From the NCBI GenBank assembly GCA_018920365.1, contig JAHLMM010000005.1, forward strand, positions 1-34,228: a DNA stretch of 34,228 bases, given 5' to 3'. The notes beneath the pieces are model-generated. The model was not told the DNA's origin. It did no database searches and saw nothing but the letters and a program-made list of their open reading frames with translations. Made by a program: the position numbers and the translations under genes. Shown piece by piece: positions 8,095-15,314 of the stretch. The stretch comes from Candidatus Aenigmatarchaeota archaeon. Lineage in GTDB: Archaea; Aenigmatarchaeota; Aenigmatarchaeia; CG10238-14. Within the stretch, counting starts at the first letter, position 1. Each line of letters starts with the position of its first letter.

Positions 8095-8286
8095 ATGGAT
8101 GACACAATTAAATTGATATTAAATATTGTAATAGGTGTTGTAATATTTGCTATAATTGTTTTTGGTTTGGTTTTGATCTCAGGTCAAAGCAAAGAAAAAT
8201 TGCAGGAATTTTTCAATAGTTTCAAACAAAGATTGATATTCAAAAATCATTATTTTTTAGTAATTAAAAATTTTCAAAGAAAATAA
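8095..8286 (+). CDS. Small single-helix membrane protein (63 aa)
   Basis: The ATG at 8095 lies two bases after the previous stop and is preferred to an in-frame upstream ATG (8041) that would sit inside the previous gene. The 63 residues contain one hydrophobic helix (about 6-29, ILNIVIGVVIFAIIVFGLVL) and a basic amphipathic tail ending FQRK. No Lys-Gly leader is seen, so processing as a prepilin is doubtful. It may be an accessory membrane peptide of the pilus locus. Confidence 0.65.
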   Translation: MDDTIKLILNIVIGVVIFAIIVFGLVLISGQSKEKLQEFFNSFKQRLIFKNHYFLVIKNFQRK

Positions 8287-8323
8287 TAAATATTGGAAAT
8301 ATTAAATAATAAAAAGTGATATT

Positions 8324-8611
8324 TTGAAGGGAGAAGCAGAAAACACAATTGTTAGAATTGTTATTGCATTAATAATTATTGGTGTTATAGTAGCTTTGAT
8401 ATATTTGTCCTTGGGCCCATTTAGAAGAGAAATAAATTATCAGATTTGTTATTCTGCTTTGAAATCATATTGCGCTGACAAAGATCCATCGGCATCAACA
8501 GCCTCTGTAACAACCAGTTCTTCTTGTCAAAGAGAAATGCCTGCAGAAAAATCTTATGTAAAATCAATAAGTTCATGTGAACAACTTGAAGTAACTACAC
8601 AAACACCTTAA
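8324..8611 (+). CDS. Pilin-like protein (95 aa) with Met-Lys-Gly leader and TTG start
   Basis: A TTG start gives MKGEAENTIVRIVIALIIIG: the same Met-Lys-Gly leader as its neighbours, a helix to about residue 29, then a Ser/Thr-rich domain of about 65 residues with four cysteines (CYSALKSYC and two later). The match of the leader is the main reason for accepting TTG. An AT-rich 37-base gap precedes it and no strong ribosome binding site is visible apart from GTGAT about 5 bases upstream. It is probably a minor pilin. Confidence 0.75.
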   Translation: MKGEAENTIVRIVIALIIIGVIVALIYLSLGPFRREINYQICYSALKSYCADKDPSASTASVTTSSSCQREMPAEKSYVKSISSCEQLEVTTQTP

Positions 8612-8645
8612 CTTTTTTCTTTAAGCTTTACAATTAATTATATCA

Positions 8646-9239
8646 ATGAAAGGCGCTGTTACTTCAGTAATGTTGATGATAATTGTTACTGCCTTAACAA
8701 TTATTATAATAACAATGACTTTGCCTTCTATGAAAGAAATGACTTTTGTTAGAAATTGCATGATTAATATAAACGATCAGGTAAGAAACATAGTTAATGC
8801 TGCATGTATAATGGATGATACTGACTTGGAATCAGTGCAAGAAGTTGATTTGTCATGTTTTGAATACATAAGTTATGATAACACTGAACATACCTTAAGC
8901 TATAGAATCAAAGGTAAAAATGATGATAAAAAGATAGATCTAGTCTGCCCAAACACCATAAGTGCTGTTGAATTTGATTTTTCTTCTGCTGGCAACCAAA
9001 ATATACTTCAGATTACAAAGACAAAATACAACTTTCTTGTTTTACCAAAAAAAGCCAAGCTTTTATTTTGTTATGGTGACGTTACTCAATGCATCAATTT
9101 GAATGAAAACCAATGCAAAGTGCAGCTTGGTTGTTTATATGATTCTAATTCAAATACATGTACAGGTACTGCTATTGATTGTGAAAATTTGAATGAAAAC
9201 CAATGCACAAAACAATTAGGTTGTGGTTTAGTTGTCTGA
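8646..9239 (+). CDS. Pilin-like protein (197 aa) with duplicated Cys motif at the C terminus
   Basis: The leader MKG and helix (AVTSVMLMIIVTALTIIIIT) are followed by a head domain. Residues about 149-162 and 179-192 carry a duplicated motif, C-x-NLNENQC-x(2)-QLGC, separated by exactly 30 residues. The DNA for this repeat is identical over 22 bases, so the duplication is recent or conserved. The second copy is cut short by the stop, which overlaps the TTG start of the next gene by eight bases. Such PSI-like Cys repeats are seen on surface proteins; a binding role is inference. Confidence 0.8.
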   Translation: MKGAVTSVMLMIIVTALTIIIITMTLPSMKEMTFVRNCMININDQVRNIVNAACIMDDTDLESVQEVDLSCFEYISYDNTEHTLSYRIKGKNDDKKIDLVCPNTISAVEFDFSSAGNQNILQITKTKYNFLVLPKKAKLLFCYGDVTQCINLNENQCKVQLGCLYDSNSNTCTGTAIDCENLNENQCTKQLGCGLVV

Positions 9240-9675
9240 AGAAAGACCATCTGAGGCATTAGAATTTTTTATATTAACGTTTGCATTGTTAGCAGCAGCA
9301 ATACTTTTTGCAAAATCTATTGTAGACGGCATTAATACAATGCTTTACTTTTTTTCAAAAGCAAACGCAGAATCAGTTTCAGATGAAATATCAGATTTGA
9401 TTACAAACTCAGGTGGTACAACTTGTAATGTTTCTGTGCAATATATTAAGCCAAGAGGTAATTTCAAGTATAATATAATGTTTTTTGATAAATCTGTAAT
9501 AATTGATTCTGAAAAAATAGATGATACTAATACATATGTATATAAAACATTTTCTCACAGTTTTTATCCAATAAAAGTTAAAATAAAAACTGACAAACAA
9601 ATAGATTTTGAAAGTGTTGAAATATCAAAAATAAAGAATGAAATACAAGTTGAACCCAAAGGAGGAATCACATGA
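9232..9675 (+). CDS. Pilin-like protein (147 aa) lacking the Lys-Gly leader
   Basis: The TTG start at 9232 overlaps the previous stop. The N terminus MSEERPSEALEFFILTFALL has acidic residues before a hydrophobic helix (about 12-31), and Glu11 is directly before the helix as in pilins. The remaining 110 residues are beta-rich (PIKVKIKTDKQIDFESVEIS) with a single cysteine. No Lys-Gly site occurs, so it is either unprocessed or cut at a different place. It overlaps the next ATG by four bases. It may be a pseudopilin or a membrane-anchored accessory subunit. Confidence 0.7.
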   Translation: MSEERPSEALEFFILTFALLAAAILFAKSIVDGINTMLYFFSKANAESVSDEISDLITNSGGTTCNVSVQYIKPRGNFKYNIMFFDKSVIIDSEKIDDTNTYVYKTFSHSFYPIKVKIKTDKQIDFESVEISKIKNEIQVEPKGGIT

Positions 9676-10568
9676 AAAAAGGCGGCGTCTCAATTGCATT
9701 AACATTTGCAGAGTTTATTGGATTATTAATATTCGTAGGAATTCTTGTATTGATTTTTAGAATTCTTTCAGGTGACGTCATAAAATTTGGTTTTGAGAAA
9801 GAAAAATACGCAGAAGCTCATAAAGCTGTTAGTTTAGAAAATTATATATTAGCATCACCAGATTTAATTGCAGATGTTAATGGAAATGCGCAGAAAGGTG
9901 TTTTGAGCAACCAAAAAATTCAAAATTATGATGGAAAAAAATTAGATTGCTGCGACTATATAGATTATGATTATTCGATTGAAATAAAATCTATTGACAA
10001 TAGCGAAGTTTATGCTATTAATTATCAAAAACAAGATTTGAAACTACTTTTTGATTTGGGTAAAAAATGCAATCAAATTTCCGGCGATATTTTAATGAAA
10101 TCATACAGCGCCCCAATAGTAATTTATGATGAAAATACTGGATCAAAAACTCTAGCAAAGATGTCATTATATCTAACAAAAACACCGATTTCAATAATAT
10201 CAGAAGAAATATTCAATGCATGTATAAACAATAATTATGAAAATTCAGTTCCTATATACGGTTTTCATTCATCCGAGTTAAGTATACTAAAATCAGCAAA
10301 AAATGAATATTCAATTTGTCTGGAAACTATTTCAGGTAGTTTTATGTGCAAGAGAATTAATTGTGAAAAGACTATAAACACACCTAAATTTAACTCTAAA
10401 TGTCAAAATAATGATGGTAAATGTTCGATGACAAGTATAAATTCAAAATGTGGTTATGTTTTGGATAATGATTGTAGTAAAAATACATGTTCTAGTTTGA
10501 ATATAATATCTAATGATAAAGAGGTTAATATATGCTTTTCAGGAGAAAAGGACTCGGCACAATGTTGA
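9672..10568 (+). CDS. Cys-rich pilin-like protein (298 aa)
   Basis: MKKGGVSIALTFAEFIGLLI contains Lys-Lys-Gly before a helix (about 7-31), a class III prepilin pattern. The extracellular part is mixed alpha/beta up to about residue 215, and its last 85 residues contain about eleven cysteines (CKRINC, CQNNDGKC, CSKNTC). A CC pair occurs near residue 95. The start overlaps the previous stop (ATGA), and the gene end overlaps the next gene by 37 bases in another frame. It is probably a minor pilin with a disulfide-bonded tip domain. Confidence 0.8.
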   Translation: MKKGGVSIALTFAEFIGLLIFVGILVLIFRILSGDVIKFGFEKEKYAEAHKAVSLENYILASPDLIADVNGNAQKGVLSNQKIQNYDGKKLDCCDYIDYDYSIEIKSIDNSEVYAINYQKQDLKLLFDLGKKCNQISGDILMKSYSAPIVIYDENTGSKTLAKMSLYLTKTPISIISEEIFNACINNNYENSVPIYGFHSSELSILKSAKNEYSICLETISGSFMCKRINCEKTINTPKFNSKCQNNDGKCSMTSINSKCGYVLDNDCSKNTCSSLNIISNDKEVNICFSGEKDSAQC

Positions 10569-11017
10569 CAATAATCATAATATTTGCGATTATAAGCATC
10601 TCGTTATTTTTATTTGTATCTTTATTCACATACAACATAAGACTTGAAACTATAGAATTGGTAACAAAATCTCAAGAAAGTCTGATTCCATTAGCAATTG
10701 TCAATTCTGATTATTTGGATGGTGATAGTCTTGCGATTTCATTTGAAAGAAACCAAGATGAAACAACAAAAATTATAGACGATTTCATAGTGAAATACAA
10801 AAATTATGAAACGTCTCAGCTAACACAGACAAAAAGTGTACACTATTATTATTCGATAAATAATGTTGATAACACTATAGAATATATTTCAAATGGTAAA
10901 TGTTTGAGTACATCAAAGACTTGCACAAAATATACATTTAGGACAAAATTTCCTATGCCAAAAATTTTTGACGGACAAAATTTTTTAGGCGAATTTGTGT
11001 TTACAAGCTATGTGTGA
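10532..11017 (+). CDS. Pilin-like protein (161 aa), leader with Arg-Arg-Lys-Gly
   Basis: The N terminus MLFRRKGLGTMLTIIIIFAI has the most conventional leader in the cluster: basic residues, Lys-Gly at the cleavage site, then a hydrophobic helix of about 22 residues. The 130-residue head looks beta-rich (YYYSINNVDNTIEYI) and has two nearby cysteines (CLSTSKTC). The start lies inside the previous gene (37-base overlap), which is acceptable because the leader motif fits so well. It is probably a minor or major pilin; which of the two cannot be decided from sequence alone. Confidence 0.8.
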   Translation: MLFRRKGLGTMLTIIIIFAIISISLFLFVSLFTYNIRLETIELVTKSQESLIPLAIVNSDYLDGDSLAISFERNQDETTKIIDDFIVKYKNYETSQLTQTKSVHYYYSINNVDNTIEYISNGKCLSTSKTCTKYTFRTKFPMPKIFDGQNFLGEFVFTSYV

Positions 11018-11021
11018 TAAT

Positions 11022-12293
11022 ATGAAAGGAATATCAATATTAATACCGGCAATGCTTTTACTTGTTCTTGCTTCTGTATTCATATCTTTGTTTTATTTTC
11101 AAAAAACAATTTCAATTGAAAGAGGTGTTTTCAGAGAAAAATTAAATTTGAATGCAAACAGAATAGAGACAACGTCATCATTAGTAACACAAGCAGCAGA
11201 ATTATCATTACTTCAATCAATATACGATATAGGAAATTCAAATGTTGCAATTTCAAATAATTTTGATTACAACAGTCAAGAAAAATTGCCTTATTGGTCT
11301 CAAATGCAAGAGAATTATCTTGAACAATCAATAACAGAATTGGCAGGAATATATTTTTCAAAATATCACTCAGAATTTTCAGATTATTTCATGAATCCTT
11401 CCAGATCAGAAGGCAGAAGTGAATTTTGGAAAGTTGAGTGGAGCAAAAACATGATATTTGAAAAAATGGATCAAAACGAAATTATAGTCAGCTTTGGGGC
11501 ATACAATATAAGCTACAAGGATAATAATGTAGAATTGTCAAAGAAGTATGAATTAAAAGCAAGAATAAAAACATCTTTTGGTCTTTTCATACAAAAAGGT
11601 AATCAAGCAATTCAAATGATAAATAACGGAAGAGCCTCAGATGTTTCAAGCTTATCAGATAATTATGTAGATGTTCGTTTAGAAGATAGAAACAATTATT
11701 ATATTATTATTATTGAAGAAAAGAAAACCAATTCTTTTTATGATATGTCTGCAAACCAAAAAATCAAAGATAAAATTAGATTAAAGTTTGTTGTCAGCAA
11801 AGACAATAGATGTTTATGTTTGGATTCTTGCGGAAATTCATGTTGGGTTTCTTTTGGACAAAACTTTTTTGAATGCCCAAACTCTTGTCAAAGTATTGTA
11901 CAGTCAAATCCTTTATCAAATTGTCCGATAATTTCAACGTGTAATGGAGTGCAAGTTGATTTATGTTCTGACAGACAGAATTGTGGTGTATGTGGCAATG
12001 AATGTGAAGGTCCTATAGATGGCGGTTATTGCTGTTCTCAAGGTAGATGTACAGATAACACCGGTACTTCATGTAGCTATACGCCAGCTCCATCTTCAAT
12101 GTGTTATTGCAGCAGTAGTTTATGCATGCAACCATGTTGGATTGGCTATAGAAATATAATCGAATGCCCATCGAATTATTGTGGTGCATCAACATCAATT
12201 GGATCAAAACTAAACCAGTTATCAGATGTAAACAACTATGGAAACATTTATGTTTTAAGACCTGGGCAAAAAACAGATTTTATTTTCACTTAA
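11022..12293 (+). CDS. Large pilin-like protein (423 aa) with C-terminal disulfide-rich repeats
   Basis: I chose the ATG at 11022, four bases after the previous stop, rather than an upstream in-frame start, because it gives MKGISILIPAMLLLVLASVF with the shared Met-Lys-Gly leader. The head begins with a mixed alpha/beta region (about 30-260) and ends with about 160 residues carrying 22 cysteines. Two related blocks, CLCLDSCGNSCWVSFGQNF... and CYCSSSLCMQPCWIGYRNI..., flank a CSDRQNCGVCGNEC segment resembling small Cys-rich modules. The gene converges on the SLT-domain gene and their stop codons overlap (12290-12293). It is probably a tip adhesin or a secreted effector on a pilin stalk. Confidence 0.82.
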   Translation: MKGISILIPAMLLLVLASVFISLFYFQKTISIERGVFREKLNLNANRIETTSSLVTQAAELSLLQSIYDIGNSNVAISNNFDYNSQEKLPYWSQMQENYLEQSITELAGIYFSKYHSEFSDYFMNPSRSEGRSEFWKVEWSKNMIFEKMDQNEIIVSFGAYNISYKDNNVELSKKYELKARIKTSFGLFIQKGNQAIQMINNGRASDVSSLSDNYVDVRLEDRNNYYIIIIEEKKTNSFYDMSANQKIKDKIRLKFVVSKDNRCLCLDSCGNSCWVSFGQNFFECPNSCQSIVQSNPLSNCPIISTCNGVQVDLCSDRQNCGVCGNECEGPIDGGYCCSQGRCTDNTGTSCSYTPAPSSMCYCSSSLCMQPCWIGYRNIIECPSNYCGASTSIGSKLNQLSDVNNYGNIYVLRPGQKTDFIFT

Positions 12294-14464
12294 TCGTACA
12301 TTGTATATTTTGTAGCACGATTTTTTACAATATCAACATATTTTCTTGTTCCATCAGCTATACTGCTAGTACAATCTCTTGTTCCATCAGCTAGTCTAAC
12401 ACAACAACCCCATCCATTGTAAGCTCTTATTGCCAAATCCCAACCTGTATATACAGCATAAAAATTAGGCGAACAATCATAAGTGCAACTAACATCTGTT
12501 GTGCAACTTCCTTGACCAGTGCATGTAAATCCATTTCTTATAGCAATAGATGCAGAGCTGTCACACTTTGACTTAAATTGCCTTACTCCGCATTCTATAT
12601 TTTTATTTATGTCATATGGATCAGAACATTCGCCAGGCATTAATTGCATTACACCTATTGCGCCTGATGGAGATATTTTAATATTACCGTTTGACCAGCA
12701 ATGCATAAATCCAGATTCTGTTTCTGTTATCGCCAATACTATGCTTGGTTTTACTCCTTGTCTTTTTGCTTCTGTAACTATTTTATTTATGACTTTTTGT
12801 TTATCAGTCTCACAATTATTTTGCAACACTAAATTTTCTGGAGCACAACAAACAGTATCAACTTGACTACATATACCAGGAACTTCTATGTAACCACTAG
12901 AACAGCTGTGCATACATACATACGGACTTTTGCATTCAGTCAACTTAGCACAGCAAATAGTATCAGGTTGACTGCAAAAACCTTTAGTTACAGTATATCC
13001 ATTTGGGCAAGGATTGGTTGGATTGCAACTAGTACCTATGCACGGATGCATACACACATTAGGATCTCTACATTCTGTTACACCAGAAGATGATGCACCA
13101 GAACCAGATGGCAGTGTTGATTGTGTCTGCATAATACATTTATGAATGCTTTTTTGATCAGTTACAGTTGTTTTATATGAATAATTTACATAAACAGAGG
13201 CAAGTACAGTTTTTTCATAATCCTTATAATTGCTTGTCAAAACCTCTGCACCGCATCTTATCATAATACCTTTTGATTTTTTTACTTCATCTGCATTAGC
13301 TATTGAAAAACTATAACATGTTTTAGGATCATTACAACTTTGCAGTGTGATGACATTTCCATTAACATCACAAGAGTTTAATCTGATATAATCAACACCA
13401 AAAACAATTTTTCCATTTTCAAAACTTGCCGTACCATCGCCTAGATTTTTGATATTTATTATTATATCAAATTGTGTGTTTTCTTTCAACACAATACTCG
13501 GATAGGAATAACCTATCACATCTACAGGTCCAGGAGAGACAAGATTTTCTTCAATGTTTATTTTACTATATTCACTTCTTATCTCTTCTCTTCCTACAGT
13601 AGGATCAACATAAAATTTGAAAATTCCTTTTGATGTCTGCTCTGTTATTGCATCAACTTTGAAATAAACAGTGTTTGCACATATGGATGGCATTTTATCA
13701 AATTTCAATACTACAGGCAGATATTCGCCACCTCTTAATATTGTTTGATTATTGTCATATACTGTGATAACTTCTTGATCTGTAAAAGAGCTAAACATCT
13801 TACCAGAAGCCATTGCTTGCACCATTTTTATCTTTATATCATATGTATTTTCATAACTTCGTGATCGCGGATCAATGTTTTTGTTTATCAAAACAAGCTG
13901 AAGATTATAAGGCTCTCCAGCAATTGCATCTATTTCATCTTTAACAACACTTATAGAACCTCTTGAATATTTTGGATACCCGAATTTTATATCCAAACCT
14001 CTATAATCTCCTACTTTTTTATAGTCTTTACCGCATTCTTCCAAATCTTTTTCCTGTATTTCAGCGTTTATTGCACACAATGATCTTGAAATATCATTAA
14101 ATACAGAGCTAAGAAAAGTGGTTATACCGCTAGTAGCATCTCTGAAAGTTTGACTTGAAAATATTGCAATTACAACAGCACCAAATAATATAAATGAAGA
14201 TACAAGTGCTAAACTTTTTACTGTGTTATCATTTTTCACAAGAATATAAAAACTCCAAAGATTGAACGTAGAAATTGCAGATATCTTAATTATTAATCCT
14301 ATTATTGTATTTAATTTTGGAAACAATCTTGATGTAAAAGCAAAAACAATTATTATTGAAAAAATAAACATTACAACCCAGACAATAAATTTTATATTTT
14401 GCGTTTCATTCAAAATTTCATTTTTTTCTTGATTCTGCTCATTTTCTTGTGATATTATCTTCAA
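12290..14464 (-). CDS. Membrane protein with Cys-rich repeats and a C-terminal lytic transglycosylase-like (SLT) domain
   Basis: The start is TTG at 14464, preceded by AAGGTG at good spacing. Of 724 residues, about 25-101 hold three membrane helices. Residues 160-440 look like beta-sandwich domains with an N/DGTASF CARDB-like turn (about 340-350). Residues 463-506 and 509-541 are tandem Cys modules (TEC..P.VCMH.C ... CSQ.DT.CCA). Residues about 555-720 are an SLT fold: VKPSIVLAITETESGF with catalytic-type Glu583-Ser584, GAIGVMQLMP (601-610), and AYNGWG (681-686). The family cleaves peptidoglycan in bacteria. More than 30 cysteines indicate an oxidising outside location. In an archaeon the substrate is unclear: neighbour bacterial murein, another glycan, or a non-catalytic role. 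Confidence 0.88.
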   Translation of the reverse strand: MKIISQENEQNQEKNEILNETQNIKFIVWVVMFIFSIIIVFAFTSRLFPKLNTIIGLIIKISAISTFNLWSFYILVKNDNTVKSLALVSSFILFGAVVIAIFSSQTFRDATSGITTFLSSVFNDISRSLCAINAEIQEKDLEECGKDYKKVGDYRGLDIKFGYPKYSRGSISVVKDEIDAIAGEPYNLQLVLINKNIDPRSRSYENTYDIKIKMVQAMASGKMFSSFTDQEVITVYDNNQTILRGGEYLPVVLKFDKMPSICANTVYFKVDAITEQTSKGIFKFYVDPTVGREEIRSEYSKINIEENLVSPGPVDVIGYSYPSIVLKENTQFDIIINIKNLGDGTASFENGKIVFGVDYIRLNSCDVNGNVITLQSCNDPKTCYSFSIANADEVKKSKGIMIRCGAEVLTSNYKDYEKTVLASVYVNYSYKTTVTDQKSIHKCIMQTQSTLPSGSGASSSGVTECRDPNVCMHPCIGTSCNPTNPCPNGYTVTKGFCSQPDTICCAKLTECKSPYVCMHSCSSGYIEVPGICSQVDTVCCAPENLVLQNNCETDKQKVINKIVTEAKRQGVKPSIVLAITETESGFMHCWSNGNIKISPSGAIGVMQLMPGECSDPYDINKNIECGVRQFKSKCDSSASIAIRNGFTCTGQGSCTTDVSCTYDCSPNFYAVYTGWDLAIRAYNGWGCCVRLADGTRDCTSSIADGTRKYVDIVKNRATKYTMYD

Positions 14465-14474
14465 TTACCACACC

Positions 14475-15278
14475 TTATATTTCAGATTTTGATGATATCT
14501 CAATATCCTTATAAATTTTATAATTATAACTGTATTCTACAGAAATTTTAGCATATTCCCCTGGTTTGTTTCCAGCTTTAAGAGAACAAAACAAAGGAGG
14601 ATTATAATTTACTTTAAAATCTCCTAAATTTGTAAAATCGCATGCTTGGTTATCATATATTTCAAAATTGACAAGCTTTATTTTAATGTTATTGCCTTTG
14701 ATTATAACATCTGATGTTTCATCTGAGATAAAATTGATTGTGGACACTACAACCTCATTTGGACTTATACCTTCGTTATTGCTGCTTAATTTTATTTCAG
14801 CTTTTACCGGACCATTAGTATAATCACTAGATATTGAACCAATCTTTAGATTCTGAGTGTATATAGGCACAGAAATTGATGATTCGTCTAAAGAGTCATA
14901 ACTTACTGAAATTCTTGGTACTATTGTAACACCATTTCCGGACATGCAAAAGTCTTTTGGTGGCATAAATGTAAAAATAACTATTCTTTCATCACCTTGC
15001 TCAATTTGTGAAAGAGAACATTCGTTGCTTGTTTTTTTACCTTGCTCGCATTCTATTGATTTTATATCCATACTCGACAAATCTTCCACTGCTACAACAA
15101 CATTCTTTATAGAATGATCAATATTATTTGTCATTTTTACTTTGACAGAAAATGGCATATTACATTTTATTTCTTTTGGATAATCAAATGATATATCAAA
15201 CTTGCTTTGTACTGACTGTTCTTGAACACAACCTGAAATTAGCAGTACCAAAAATACTATTAGAAATGCAATCTTCAT
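14475..15278 (-). CDS. Secreted lipoprotein with beta-sandwich domains
   Basis: This 267-residue protein starts MKIAFLIVFLVLLISGCVQE: a signal peptide with lipobox ISGC (Cys17), so lipid anchoring on the outer face of the membrane is expected. The remainder is beta-rich, with two probable Ig/CARDB-like domains (about 25-120 and 130-255): FSVKVKMTNNIDHSIKNVVV is typical of this class. It lies ten bases upstream of the SLT gene on the same strand and is surely co-transcribed with it. The most economical idea is a partner or membrane anchor of the SLT protein. No specific family name is recognised. Confidence 0.82.
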   Translation of the reverse strand: MKIAFLIVFLVLLISGCVQEQSVQSKFDISFDYPKEIKCNMPFSVKVKMTNNIDHSIKNVVVAVEDLSSMDIKSIECEQGKKTSNECSLSQIEQGDERIVIFTFMPPKDFCMSGNGVTIVPRISVSYDSLDESSISVPIYTQNLKIGSISSDYTNGPVKAEIKLSSNNEGISPNEVVVSTINFISDETSDVIIKGNNIKIKLVNFEIYDNQACDFTNLGDFKVNYNPPLFCSLKAGNKPGEYAKISVEYSYNYKIYKDIEISSKSEI

Positions 15279-15285
15279 ATAATTA

Positions 15286-15293
15286 TTATTTAA
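15286..15293 (+). promoter_or_regulatory. Probable TATA element for platform 2 gene
   Basis: TTATTTAA lies about 25 bases before the ATG at 15315 in a gap of only 36 bases between divergent genes. This would give a leaderless message starting near the ATG. The assignment is by archaeal spacing rules only. Confidence 0.3.
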
Positions 15294-15299
15294 TCAAGA

Positions 15300-15308
15300 T
15301 ATAAAATA
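15300..15308 (-). promoter_or_regulatory. Probable TATA element for the lipoprotein/SLT operon
   Basis: Read on the minus strand this is ATTTTATAT, about 25 bases before the ATG at 15278, predicting a leaderless transcript. It interlocks with the oppositely directed element at 15286-15293 in the same 36-base gap. Confidence 0.3.
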
Positions 15309-15314
15309 TATTTG

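Noticed and set aside
8287-8323. AATATT-containing palindrome between two pilin genes as a terminator or operator
   Set aside because: The repeats are short AT-only palindromes in AT-rich DNA, with no GC stem or T run; chance is adequate.
12290-14464. SLT protein as a prophage tail or lysis gene
   Set aside because: No phage genes flank it; the protein has N-terminal membrane helices, beta-sandwich and Cys modules, and it sits between pilus genes with tight junctions.
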